Origin: Basidiobolus heterosporus B8920
Taxonomy: Eukaryota > Basidiobolomycota > Basidiobolomycetes > Basidiobolales > Basidiobolaceae
Length of the DNA: 23,590 nucleotides
Direction: 5' to 3'
Assembly: GCA_000697455.1 (NCBI GenBank)
Contig: JNET01030828.1
Span: 1 to 23,590 of the forward strand
The translations under genes and the position numbers were made by a program. Positions 1-10,147 of this stretch are shown here, one piece after another. The stretch's first letter is position 1, and each line of letters opens with the position of its first letter. The notes under the pieces were generated by a model. The model searched no databases and was not told where the DNA came from. It worked only from the letters and a program-made list of their open reading frames with translations.

Positions 1-617
1 AGAAGCTACTTGATGAGTGAAGTTGTGTTTGGCCGTGTACATAGCCAAAGTACGTGCCAGCTGCCCACACAACAAGAAGATTATCCCTAAGTGTTTTTAT
101 ATAAACCATCATAAGAAATACTGACTTTTCCGATTTGAATCTCCCATATTTTACCTAATACATTCACAAAGCCAAATTTCTTGAATCCTTCAAAGAAATA
201 TCCCTCAATGAGGTACTCCAGAAATACGACAACGTTGGCTAGTATATATTCTGTGCTATGATTAAGTAGATAAGCTAAAAAGAGGTTAGAGTAAAAATTA
301 GAACAATCATTCTCAAGAGAGTAGCACTTACAATCCAATGAGAGGGTATGTGAGTTGTACATGGCAGTAAGAGTGTACTCTAGAAAGTGAAAAAGGGCTA
401 GAGCAGCCAAATAAAGGCAGAGCTGAGGAGATTTCAACCAGACTGAAGTAGCAATGCCAGCACCAAACACAGCACCCAGAAGAAACCCGTAAGAAGCAAT
501 GTTCTGTGGGGTATGTTCACCATCAAAAATACTTCTATTAGTGATTATCGTATGATAATCTTTCTCTTCATTACTCGTCGTTTGTTCATCACTCGCCATA
601 TTTGACGAGGTGTTCAA
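1..617 (-). CDS. STE14: Protein-S-isoprenylcysteine O-methyltransferase (Ste14/ICMT family), 3' end cut by window edge
   Basis: Methylates the carboxyl group of the prenylated C-terminal cysteine of CaaX proteins, and of some Rabs, at the ER membrane. Exons on the minus strand are 617-332, 274-126 and 60 to beyond 1. The introns are 331-275 (57 nt) and 125-61 (65 nt), and both keep phase. The 57-nt intron has no stop and a length divisible by three, so an unspliced reading frame would add 19 spurious residues. With it removed the protein reads LSLDSYLLNHSTEY, matching the family's conserved (D)SFLLNHSxEY. The second junction gives RTLAMYTAKHNFTHQV, the ICMT motif preceding the SAM/catalytic half, which lies outside the window. 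About 165 residues are visible, with hydrophobic helices near residues 45-85 and 110-140. The start chosen is the first ATG in the open frame. A divergent promoter is shared with the DUF300 gene. Confidence 0.9.
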
Positions 618-1124
618 CGTAGAAACAGACTACAAGACTTCATATTCCAATTCCCGTGTAATTTAATTTCAAATCAAGATATGTAGGCAGATAGCTAGGG
701 CATAAATTATACAATTACTAGATAGCCAAGATGGCTAAAGCAGTATTTAAGTAACGGTATTCGTTTAATCTATATCCGTTAACACAGTATAAGCGGCATT
801 ACGATCTTCAAGTCAGCAAATTAAGTAAATCTGTATATGTTATCATATATCATGCGACTCGATCATTACTTCATCTACTGTGAGTGATTGTACACACAGT
901 CATGACGAGATCGTTTCTAATCGCTTTCTTTTTCTTAGTTGGGCTACGTTCTTGGCTATTCATTCTTTTACCTAGTCACTTGTCCTGATATACCTTGACT
1001 TCCTTACTATTAATCTTAATTTGAGTATAGCTCTTGCAATACAAACATCAGTCAGCCAGCCTACACTATTTTCCATTTCGTCCTAATATTCATTATCGAG
1101 TTTTACTTTGTTAATTAAATACAA
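618..1124. promoter_or_regulatory. Divergent intergenic region between the STE14 and DUF300 genes
   Basis: This 507-bp AT-rich stretch holds no convincing open frame in either direction. It must contain the promoters and 5' UTRs of both flanking genes, which start at 617 (-) and 1125 (+). I see no clear TATA box or conserved operator. Confidence 0.55.
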
Positions 1125-3309
1125 ATGGTCTTTTCTGATAATAGCGGGGCGGGCTCTGAGATAGGGAACACAGCAGTATGGCTAGCAGGTATCTTTTCTG
1201 TTATTGCCACTGGCATCTCTATTTATTGCATGTGCAGTCATCTGAAAAACTATGCACGCCCGGTCGGTAGACATGATTAGTTCTCTTCAGTATTTTGTCG
1301 CCTTTCAGCGGCCCATGAACTAAACCAATTTCCCTTTCTTAGAATCTACAACGTAACGTTATGAGGATTATTTGGATGTAAGCGATAAGAAAGCAAAATT
1401 ACCAAGCCAGGCTTCTGACAAGTCATTCTTATTTCACAGGATCCCTGTTTACGCAATTTCTTCTTGGATATCTTTGTATTCTCTAAGACTCGCCTTTTAC
1501 GTTGATGCGTTACGAGATGTCTATGAGGTTTGTTTCCTTACTCTTCAGCTTATGTATTCTTGAAACACAAACTTAAAATTACTCCACCATAGGCTTTCGT
1601 TTTGTACTGTTTCTTCAACCTTCTAGTCAATTATCTTGGAGGAGAGAGAGAGCTGCTAAATATGCTACACGGACGCCAGCCGACGGAGCATATGTGGCCA
1701 GTGAATTGGTGGTCAAAGGAGATGGATGTATGTTCCTTACCTTGATAATGCCATATTCACTTGAGACTATTTACCAAGACTTCTCAACCATTTCCATTCA
1801 GATTGGCGATCCTTATAACTTCTTATTTGTCAAGGTGAGTTGGTTCTCGAGTTCAAAAGAAAAAGAAATTTAGCCTAATACATTAGGTTAGCGTGGAATA
1901 CTTCAATACGTCTATATTAAGCCGGTATTAGCTGCAGCGACGATGATCTTAAAACTGTGCAACAACTTCAAAGAGGGCGACTTGTCTTTGACCTCAGGGT
2001 ATTTCTGGGTATCGTTTATTTATAACTTAAGCGTGTGCCTTAGTCTTTACTGCTTGGTCCTGTTCTTCATGGCGACTAAGGAAGATCTCAAAGCTTATCG
2101 GTATGATCTCAAGAAAATTCTTCTGTTCCAATTTCACTAACGTGTTACTCGGAAATCGACAGACCGTTCCCGAAGTTTATTTGCGTGAAGTCGGTTATTT
2201 TCTTTTCGTTCTGGCAAGGTCTTGCCATCTCGATACTAGTCATGTTAGGAATCATTCGAGGAAGTAAGAGGTTCAGCACTGTATCATGTCCTGTGCACGA
2301 AATTGATTGCATTGTAATACAGATGAGCTCTTCGATGCAGATCAACTTGCCGTAGCGATCCAAGATTTTTTGATTTGCTTTGAGATGATCTTTGCAGCCA
2401 TCGGTCATTGGTAAGACGGCAACTGATCAGACTTGTGTGTGTATCTATTCTGAGTAACGAGGCTCTTTTGAAATCGCTAGGCATTCATTTACATACAAAG
2501 ATTACAACAATTACGACTTCCATTTTGGTCGCATGACTCTTCCCCATGCCATCCGCGATGCACTAGGTCTACGTGATATTATTCAAGACTCCCTTGAAAC
2601 CTATTCTGGGGATCGCTTTAACTATCGCTCCTTTGAGCCAGCTGAAGGGGTGGTACCGGAAGGGCAGAGCCGAAACCAACGGATTCTTGCAGGGCTTCGC
2701 TACGTTGACGGGGGTCAGAGCAAGTATTGGATCCCCACACCCGAATCTGCAACAAAGACCGACCCGTACACTTTACAAAGCCGGATGGAACAGGACACGA
2801 TTAGTCTGGACTTCCACGACATCAATGACTCGGATGATTCAGAAGACGACTACGAGGCTGCTCGACAGCTTGTGCATGGTGACTATAATTATCCAGTCAT
2901 CACGGTATCATCTCCTATTCGCCAGCCAACTGAGCACCAAAGAATCAAGGGCAAGGGGCCAATTGTTTCCTACTCAGCCACAAATGAAACACGCTTAGAG
3001 TCTGGCAGTAATGGATTGAAGCCAAAGTATGAAAATCCTTCTGTGTATGATGGGACGGATAACAAGAGAGTGTATGCCGACGAAGAATCGCAACGATTAC
3101 TTCACAGCAACCGACAGAAAGAAAGGGCCGATGATTCTTCCTCAGACGACGACACGAATACCGAAGATCATTCTCAACATGAAGCTCCGACCTCTGGCCT
3201 TTCGTACACCAATAACGTAAGCCAAGATTCACTACTTGGTTGGCGCAGGCAAGAGCCGAAAGCTGCGAAGCCGCCTAGTCAATCCAGCTTGTATAATCCT
3301 TGGTCATGA
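1125..3309 (+). CDS. TMEM184/OST-alpha family (DUF300) membrane protein, Hfl1-like
   Basis: Nine exons: 1125-1262, 1343-1377, 1440-1527, 1593-1727, 1802-1834, 1892-2100, 2163-2263, 2323-2410 and 2481-3309, giving 551 residues. All eight introns (57-80 nt) keep phase. Family hallmarks appear in order: the first membrane helix then HLKNYARPNLQRNVMRI; IPVYAISSWISL; EAFVLYCFFNLLVNYLGGE; QPTEHMWPVNWW; IGDPYNFLFVKRGILQYV; and TLPHAIRDALGLRDIIQD. About seven membrane helices span residues 16-285. They are followed by a roughly 200-residue hydrophilic tail rich in Ser, Asp, Glu and Gln. S. pombe Hfl1, of the same family, sits in the vacuolar membrane and binds Atg8 through its C-terminal region, so a vacuolar role is a fair inference. 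The intron 1 donor (GTCGGT at 1263) is weak but is the only one giving the conserved ARPNLQR join. Exons 2 (35 nt) and 5 (33 nt) are very short and easily missed. Confidence 0.9.
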
Positions 3310-3746
3310 TGCTGTACTTGACCTAACCCCAACACGCGCTGAGGGACCAACAACTGGATGGAAATACCTGCCTCACTGAAAAATTCATGTGATCGTCATT
3401 GATTCTGGTACAGATTGCATTGCCAAAGATTCTAGTATAGATTGTTCATAGATCTGAAGAATAAAAGGTTTATATATAACACTATATACAATACAAAAAA
3501 AGATTGACGATCAGTGTGCGATTGCTTAAATATTCTCTAAATGACATGTACACAAAGGGGATCTGCTGTAAGACGAGTATGTCCAGATCGTCTAGGTATC
3601 ATTGTATCATTTAGCTCTTAGGGGTTGTTTGATTTTGAGAGTTAATAGCAGTGGTCTATCTGACATGGACTATGATAATCGCTGATTTGATGCCATGAGG
3701 TAAGATAATGAATGGATAAACTGGACCAACTAGCTTGCTCTATTCT
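3310..3746. other. Convergent 3' region between the DUF300 and Rck2-like genes
   Basis: The 437 bp hold the 3' UTRs of two genes that face each other. There is an AATAAA at 3460-3465, about 150 bp after the DUF300 stop, and an imperfect direct repeat (17 bp, two mismatches) at 3401-3417 and 3428-3444. No supported gene. Confidence 0.5.
3460..3465 (+). terminator. Likely polyadenylation signal of the DUF300 gene
   Basis: A canonical AATAAA hexamer lies about 150 bp past the stop codon at 3309 and is followed by a TATATATAA tract. Position and sequence fit a fungal poly(A) signal; no cleavage site can be read from sequence alone. Confidence 0.4.
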
Positions 3747-5637
3747 CTAATTGACTTTTTGCGCAGTCAACTTTTGTTTTCTTCTACTCAATAACGTAGC
3801 ACTGCTCATGTCCAATTCAAACCCAACACGTCTGCCTTCTTTTCTAGGGATTGCTTGGCGTCCAGCAACCATGGCCGCAGGTTGATTAGCTCTACCAATG
3901 TTTCGTGTACGAGGTTGGTATGGATCTCTCGTCTGTGTAGTCAATGCGGAGTTAACGATGTTAATATCGTCTTCATAGCCATCATTATCGATATCCATGA
4001 ACGCTCTTTGCTGATAGTACGGTTGATATGAAGCCATTCCTTGAACTTTCTCGTATTGTTCTTGCATTACGCGCATCCGACGTTTTCCTGCTTCTTCATC
4101 TTCCATGCGGTGCATAGCGTATGAAACATCAAAGGCTTCCTTGATTGAGACGTTGGGAGTAACTGGAATTGGATGACGCTCTTTGCGAACATGGGCTCTA
4201 GGTACATGATAAGGCGTACGAACATGTTCTTCTATTGAGTGGTGCTTCGAGGTCGTTTCTGAGTGGTGGCCAGATGCGGATTTGGCCAATGGGATATTTG
4301 AAGTAGTCTCATTTACAGACATTTCAACAGCTTTCTTATTTTTAATCCAAGGATGTGATAGGAATTGATTGATGGTATATCTTCTTTCCGGATTCACAGT
4401 AAGCAAGTGGGAAATAAGGTCCTTGGAAGAATCGGAAATATCATCCCACCAAGGAGATAGGAAGGAATAATATCCTCTGGCTACTTTCTCAGTCAAGGAT
4501 TTGATATCATCGTCATAGAACGGAGGGAAACCACATAGCATGGTATACAATACACACCCAAGTGCCCACATATCCACTGCCTTACTATAGCCCTCATCCT
4601 TGACAATCTCGGGAGCAGTGTACCCCACAGTACCACATGGTGTCATGGTGTCTTTGTTCCATATAACTTTTGAGAGGCCGAAGTCAGCGATTTTCACTAG
4701 GCCGATGCCACCTCCGCCTACTCCATCTATGAACTCTCCTTCGTCTCTTTTTTCATTAAACCGCTCAGTAGATCTACTTGGATTGCGTTTAATCGGAATG
4801 GGCTCAAAAAGCAAGTTCTCTGGCTTGATGTCTCGGTGCACTACTCCTTTTTCCTCGTGGAGATAGCGGATTCCTTTTGCTACCTGGGTGATCACGTGGC
4901 GTGCCAGGTCCTCGCTAAAATAGGTCAATTTCACGATTCGATGGAACAATTCGCCACCAGTAACTAGCTCCAATACCAAGTAGTAGAAATCTTTAGATTC
5001 TTTGAAATCAAGGAGCTTAACTATGTTGGGGTGATTTAGATTACGCATAATAGTAACTTCCTTGAGAATATTACCACGCTATGGTGTATATTGCTTGGTA
5101 AGTAAAAAAGGCTTGGAGAATGTGTGAATTTCGATCAATAGCTTACCTGAAGTGCATTCAACTCAAACTTGCGTACAACCTTAATAGCTACTAGTCTTTC
5201 GCGATGACGGTCATAGGCCTTATACACGTTGCTGAACGCTCCACTATAAGAAAATCGGGTCAGTAAGAAGAAAGCAAAAAGTGTATCCCAGGAGGATAAC
5301 TTACTCTCCGAGCTTGTTCAGCAACTGATATCTATCCAGGTTAGGGTAAACTGGGACATTAGGATCAGCTGCGTATTTAGAGTTCATGAAAAGGGCATTT
5401 GCATCTTCTGGAATTTCTTCTGGTGGTGCAGTCTGGTTTGGTTTGGTTTGTGGAAGTGAATTCGAGTTCGGTATGGGAGAAACCTTCTCGGTAGTAACGG
5501 AGATATTAGGTGATGGCTCGGAATTGGGTACTTTGGTGAAAACAGAATTAGCCCTTTTTTATCCGGTTCAAGTCAAGATACATAGATACCTTACCAGAAG
5601 TAGCGGTTTTTAGAAAATTTTTGATTTGTCTGATCAT
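3747..5637 (-). CDS. RCK2: Rck2/Srk1-type MAPK-activated protein kinase (CAMK group)
   Basis: Minus-strand exons are 5637-5595, 5530-5305, 5243-5147 and 5078-3747, giving 565 residues; introns are 61-68 nt. The kinase domain is complete: glycine loop LGDGAFSNVY (residues 88-97), ATP lysine K111 in VAIKVV, HRDIKPEN with D205, DFG at 254-256 and APE at 277-279. A linker of about 37 residues between HRDIKPENLLF and the strand before DFG is typical of fungal Rck2/Srk1 kinases. The activation segment carries T268-P269 (TMTPCGT), a MAPK-type phosphorylation site at the position used in MK2. The tail ends with ATLLSRRKQKL (549-559), resembling the MAPK docking motif of MAPKAP kinases. In known fungi the Hog1/Sty1 stress MAPK activates this kinase, which acts on translation elongation or Cdc25. 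The first exon encodes MIRQIKNFLKTATS; its intron has a CTAAT branch site, and that start is the least certain part. Confidence 0.9.
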
Positions 5638-6575
5638 GGTGATTTGAGCGTAAGCAAGTTTTCAAAAGAAACTATCGAGTATAAACCTTGTTGGATAAGG
5701 CACCAAAGAAGTTAATATAGAATGAATTGAAGAGAGCCAGGGTGCTTACAGAAGAGTAGAGATTGTGGTGTAAAAAGGAATAACAAGGATTTTACAGGAA
5801 AGTCGAGATATTTGTATTTGGCAGAAAATGAACCGAGAATGATTATTGGTCTGGAATAACTAGAACGCTGAAAGAAACCCATTGAATGTAAGGATGAAAT
5901 TTAACTCAGATCTCAGTTGGATTCCTAATGTGACTAGGAGAGGAGGGGGGAGATCGAAGTCTTCCATACAAGTTAGTCGAATGTGAAGCATATCGATGAC
6001 GACATAGTGTCCTGAATGGCTCATTGTTATCTATGTCTTCACGAATGGGCTCTCCTCGGAATTTGTTCAACCACCATGTGTTTCACCAGCACTGATTTGA
6101 TTTCATCCAAGTATTCGTTTATACAACTGAGAAGTTTAATCGGCACCTACTAACCTGATTGATCATATCTACTAACAATCATCGACGGTTCATGGTATAG
6201 CCAAAACTAGATCCCAGTGTATCCCAAGAAGGAAGATCATCGGCAATATATTGAATTCTCTAGGTCCAAGCATGTGCGAACCTAGTCCGGTTCCGCTCCA
6301 CTTGGTTCTATGTGTATGGAGAATGTGGCTGGCCTCGACTGGTGCCCTTTATTGTCAGTCATTAGAATGAGGAATTGGTGAATAAATTTGGAATTTTAGG
6401 GGGCCACAGTTGTAATTCTTGAATTGTTAGACACGTGATGGGTAGCATACATACTGCTATATGTGCATACACTGCTAGAATATGGCTTTGATAAGTGAGT
6501 CACAACAGCCATCAAGGATCTGCTTTCTTCGTGTATCAATTCTAAAGGCTCTAATCAAAGTAGCTATCACGAAAG
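5638..6575. promoter_or_regulatory. Divergent promoter region between the Rck2-like kinase and AP-4 mu genes
   Basis: This is the largest gene-free stretch (938 bp) and I see no coding signal in it. A purine tract lies at 5935-5950. AGGGG pentamers, the core of the yeast stress-response element, occur at 5944-5948 and 6398-6402. Such sites would suit a stress kinase, but a five-base motif is expected by chance, so this is only suggestive. Confidence 0.5.
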
Positions 6576-8489
6576 ATGTTTTCTCAAATATTTCTATTGA
6601 CCAATATTGGCGATACTTTATTATTGAAGGATTGTATCTTTTTGTCAGGTAGATGAACTTTGTTTGGTGTTTATCTTATTCTTCTTAACTTCCGTTAAAA
6701 GACCGCTTTGAACACAGTTTGGATACCCCATCTATATTTTTCAAAGTATACCAAGAAATAGGAAACCCGGCACCAATATTTCAAGGAGAAGGAATAACCT
6801 TTGTATACAAATTATTCAACCAAGTTTTCATAGTTGGAGTAGTCAGTGAAGAAGATAAAAACGAAGTAAAGCCTTTAATGATGTTAGAGATGTTGAACGG
6901 TATTGTCAGTGGAATGAACGAAATTAGTGGCGGTTTCGGAGAAACCCTTATACGTAGAAATCTGGGCCTGACGTACGAGATTTTAGACGAAGTCATTGTG
7001 AGTACAGGTTACTTGCTTTATGCGTGCGAATTCGCTCATTAATATACAATTCTGGGCTTTTATATTGCTAGATAGCTGGTGCTCCAGTAAGTACAGAAGT
7101 GGAGTATTTGAGAGAAGTGATATTTAACGAACCAGAAATCGATTTGAAAAGCGGCTTTGAAAGTTTGACTTTGGTGGGTAAACTCATCAGACAGTACATG
7201 CTAACAGATTGCTTAATACCTGGCAAACTAATAATGTATTTACACCCTTACTAGAAACAAAATCACTCTGTAAGAGCTGAATCCATCATCACGCATGAAC
7301 AAAAGCTCATATCTAAAAGCGAAGTATATGTTGATTTGCTTGAAACGATTACTGGAATGTTTAACCCATCAGTAAGGAGAATTATATTTAATGAAATTGA
7401 CATACTCCACCATCCCTAACCAACGTTTTCCCCATAGGGAGAGGCGTTACGATCAGAGATCGAGGGGGCAATCATAATGAAAAGTTTTTTGAAAGGGGAT
7501 CCAGAGGTGCTGCTACGTTTGAATGATAATTTCTCTACTATAAACGAAGAGGGCCGAGAAACCAGTAAGATTCCTAAAAAGCAAATTAATCGGTGGCTTG
7601 GTTCACGCGTTGATATGCTTTACGAAATCTAGATGGCGAGACCGTGATAATAAACCAATCGAGCTTCCACGAAAGAGTAGACACAGTCGGTATGTACAAT
7701 AACAGGCGAGTAAAATATGCAGTCAATCTAAGATGCGCATAGAATTTCAAAAACATAGGATACTCAAAATCGAACCTAGAGACGGAGAGGTCACGCTGAT
7801 GAGATATCGGATTGAAGAGAACACACGATTTCCGTTCAGAATATTTACGTACTTTGACGAATTCCCTGATGATAATAAAGCAACCGAAGTAGTGATAAGA
7901 ATCCGAGCGAATTTCCCAGGAAAAATTATCGCTCAGGAGTGTAGTTTAGGTTTTCCTCTTCCAATGCATACTCTGAGGTAAATCTAAGCAGCATTCGTTC
8001 ATCAAAGTGTCAAGAAACTCATCGATATCTTTGTCTATTAAGCGCCTCGAACACAATTGTCTCTGACTTGTCTGTAGACGAAAAAGTGAGCTTCGACTTT
8101 GATAGCAAAAGAATTCATTGGAGCATTCCTAAGTTTACTGGCTGTACAGAGAAAACGCTACGTTCGAAAGTAAGCTTGGTATGTCTCTTGCAGGTTGCGA
8201 TACATATTTTCTTACCAGCCAATGAAATCATAGATACTTTCGGAGCACCCAATTAACGCCGATTTTGAAGGATTCGGACAAGTCAAGTAGGTTTGCACTT
8301 CTGACCTTCCCAAGGCTTACCTTCTAACACTGTTGTACTCCAAGTGTCAAATTTCAAATCGCGAACTGGACATGCTCTGGCATACACATAGCTAAATTGC
8401 AAGTATTCGATAGGACGCGTACGCACAATACTCCCAAGAAGTGGGTCAGACATTTGACGGTATCCGAGAATTACTGTCAAAGATTTTAA
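6576..8489 (+). CDS. AP4M1: AP-4 complex subunit mu (adaptor medium chain)
   Basis: Ten exons: 6576-6633, 6702-6997, 7072-7173, 7255-7371, 7438-7564, 7633-7689, 7743-7977, 8043-8169, 8234-8286 and 8345-8489, giving 438 residues against about 450 in human AP4M1. The N-terminal longin-like domain (about 1-140) begins MFSQIFLLTNIGDTLLLKDYR and includes a helix reading LTYEILDEVI. The mu homology domain (about 170-438) starts with SEVYVDLLETITGMF and LRSEIEGAIIMKSFL. Its features point to AP-4 over AP-1, AP-2 or AP-3: HRILKIEPRDGEVTLMRY (257-274; human AP-4 has HRILRLQPPQGELTVMRY) and a C-terminal KKWVRHL (422-428; human HKWVRHL). Mu subunits bind tyrosine-based cargo signals, and AP-4 acts at the trans-Golgi network without clathrin. 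All nine introns (53-81 nt) keep phase, several with CTAAY branch sites. AP-4 is missing from yeasts, so its presence marks an older fungal lineage. Confidence 0.88.
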
Positions 8490-8843
8490 ATTACATTTCG
8501 AATCATTGAGCACTTTTTGAACTCTATTCCTAAAACCAATGATTTGTAATTCCATTTTTTCAGTCAAGTATGCAACTAATTTCTTTCATCGCTTCATTTG
8601 GATCTTATACAAAATGTAAAACGCAAAAAAGATAACCCCAATACCAATACGAATAAGGACACTTTTTGACCTCATCATGGGATCCTCAATAGTTCTTCTA
8701 GTTTTGGCAGATCTTTCTATCTCTCAAATCTAGAATTAAGGAACAACTATATCGAGGTTTTCTCAAACCAACTGAAGCTATTTATTAGAATTAATGGAAA
8801 TATAGAGGATTAGGGAGCGGTATTTCGAAACGTATTGTATATT
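8490..8843. other. Convergent 3' region between the AP-4 mu and Dip1-like genes
   Basis: These 354 bp separate two stop codons. They hold the 3' UTRs and one small minus-strand reading frame with a membrane-helix pattern (8586-8678), listed separately. Nothing else is recognisable. Confidence 0.5.
8586..8678 (-). CDS. Possible 30-residue single-pass membrane peptide
   Basis: On the minus strand a frame starting with two ATG codons reads MMRSKSVLIRIGIG, then VIFFAFYILYKI, and ends in QMKR. That is a basic start, a hydrophobic stretch of about 17 residues and a basic tail, as in small tail-anchored proteins. The frame is open upstream for about 20 more codons (through RSAKTRRTIEDP) to a possible acceptor ending TTCTAG near 8730. 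There is no further ATG between 8679 and the Dip1-like stop, so a 5' exon would have to lie inside that gene. It may be part of the Dip1-like 3' UTR. I do not recognise a family; chance is quite possible. Confidence 0.2.
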   Translation of the reverse strand: MMRSKSVLIRIGIGVIFFAFYILYKIQMKR

Positions 8844-10147
8844 CTAACTTAGACTAACTAGCACTGATGCGCACGCTGTACGAACTTGTTCCACCATCAG
8901 CTGAACTTCTTCAGTGATGTTCTTGTGTGCTTGCTCAGCAACCAATTCTTCCAGTAGGCAAGCAATTTGTTGGGATTTGTGCAGAATCTCTGGGTATTGG
9001 GTATTACAAATCAAAGGCGGTAAAACCTCTAGGTAAGCTCTACGTAACTCGCCGTCTTCTTCGGGTAAATTGTATAACTCCCGTATAATTACGTCTACTA
9101 GGACTTTAAGGTCGTTGGTATAGAAATAATTGTACGTGGATGTGTTGGTAAATAGAGTGTAAAGAAGCTTGAGGATCAATAATTGGGTCGTTAATTTTGT
9201 ACCGCGGTTCATCATGAACAGTAGGTTTTCTCCAAATGATTTACTCGTTTCAAACCTATTTCCCAACACTTCGATGACGGTATTTCCACGTTCTGAGGAT
9301 TGCTTGATGAACTGATCATTGATTGCTAGAATCAATTGAATCCCTGTGTAATTTAAATTCTCGTCTCCACAATGGGTCTCTTCCACAATATCAAGCAGCC
9401 GGTTGATTAAGGTCTCGTTCAACATATCCAACTCCGGAATCGATAGCTTACGAAGATGACACAGCTCACAGAGTAGCGTCATCTCAGAAGAGAGTTGATG
9501 CATATCGGGTGCTATAGGAATGAGAAGCATAAGTATCATGATTGGAAATTAGGTCTTTGTAGAGGAAATTACCTTCAATAAGTATGCCTTGAGTGAGCTT
9601 AGAAACCATATGATGCTCCAGCATTATATCCAATACAGAGGGGTAGATCGTTCCAGAGCAGTATAGCATCGTGTATAGTATATTGAGGTCACGGGTAGAC
9701 TAGAGAAATGGTTAGTACCGAGTAAAGGAAAAGTGCGTACATACACGCGTGCAAATACATACCGTTAAAGCCTCTTTAACCAAGTATTCAACAGCAGTTT
9801 TTTTGCTTTTTTCAAACAGAGCGGTTTCGACTAGAGTAGAGCATATAGTCATTAAGGCGTCCACAGCTACGATAGAGGCTAAAAAGAGTTGTAAGTACAA
9901 CTCTATATCATATAGAAACAAAATTTTGAACAGTACCGATATTTCTTTCAACCACATTCAAGTATTCGTTCAATGTCTCGGTAATATCAGCATAGGGTGG
10001 CTCTTGGCTCAGAATTGAGTCCAGCTCTAGAAAAGTGCAAGGAAGAATTCTAAATTGACATGACTCAAAACTTTGGTCTATATACAACTAGATTTACCTA
10101 CCATCAAAAAACTGGAAGGAATCCTCTTGGCCTTCTTCATAAGACAT
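8844..10147 (-). CDS. dip1: Dip1/Ldb17/SPIN90 family activator of Arp2/3 complex
   Basis: Minus-strand exons are 10147-10102, 10026-9937, 9878-9763, 9699-9573 and 9511-8844, giving 348 residues (S. pombe Dip1 is about 370). The introns are 75, 58, 63 and 61 nt and all keep phase. The start MSYEEGQEDS is the first ATG of the open frame. The protein is all-helical and leucine-rich. The signature block is SFGENLLFMMNRGTKL (218-233), LKLLYTLFTNTST, and YTNDLKVLVDVIIREL (257-272), matching the armadillo-like SPIN90/Ldb17 domain. Family members bind Arp2/3 and make it nucleate linear actin filaments without a mother filament, seeding the branched network at endocytic patches. Ldb17 of budding yeast also has a proline-rich tail for SH3 contacts, which is absent here, as in Dip1. 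Its promoter region is shared with the divergent Rav1-like gene. Confidence 0.87.

Noticed and set aside
2145-2408. Minus-strand open frames of 87 and 66 codons over 2145-2484
   Set aside because: They overlap DUF300 exons 7-8 on the other strand; the plus-strand exons match the family at every residue block.
5386-5613. Plus-strand frame of 75 codons across the 5' end of the Rck2-like gene
   Set aside because: It overlaps kinase exons 1-2 and an intron on the opposite strand; its Gly/Phe-rich sequence has no family match.
7733-7981. Separate short gene starting MRIEFQKHRILK
   Set aside because: The ATG lies inside an intron of AP-4 mu. The acceptor at 7742 joins this exon in phase to the upstream exon, giving the conserved mu homology domain.
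8283-8567. Minus-strand frame of 94 codons opposite the 3' end of AP-4 mu
   Set aside because: The plus strand encodes the conserved AP-4 C-terminus KKWVRHLTVSENY through a phased junction, so this is a shadow.
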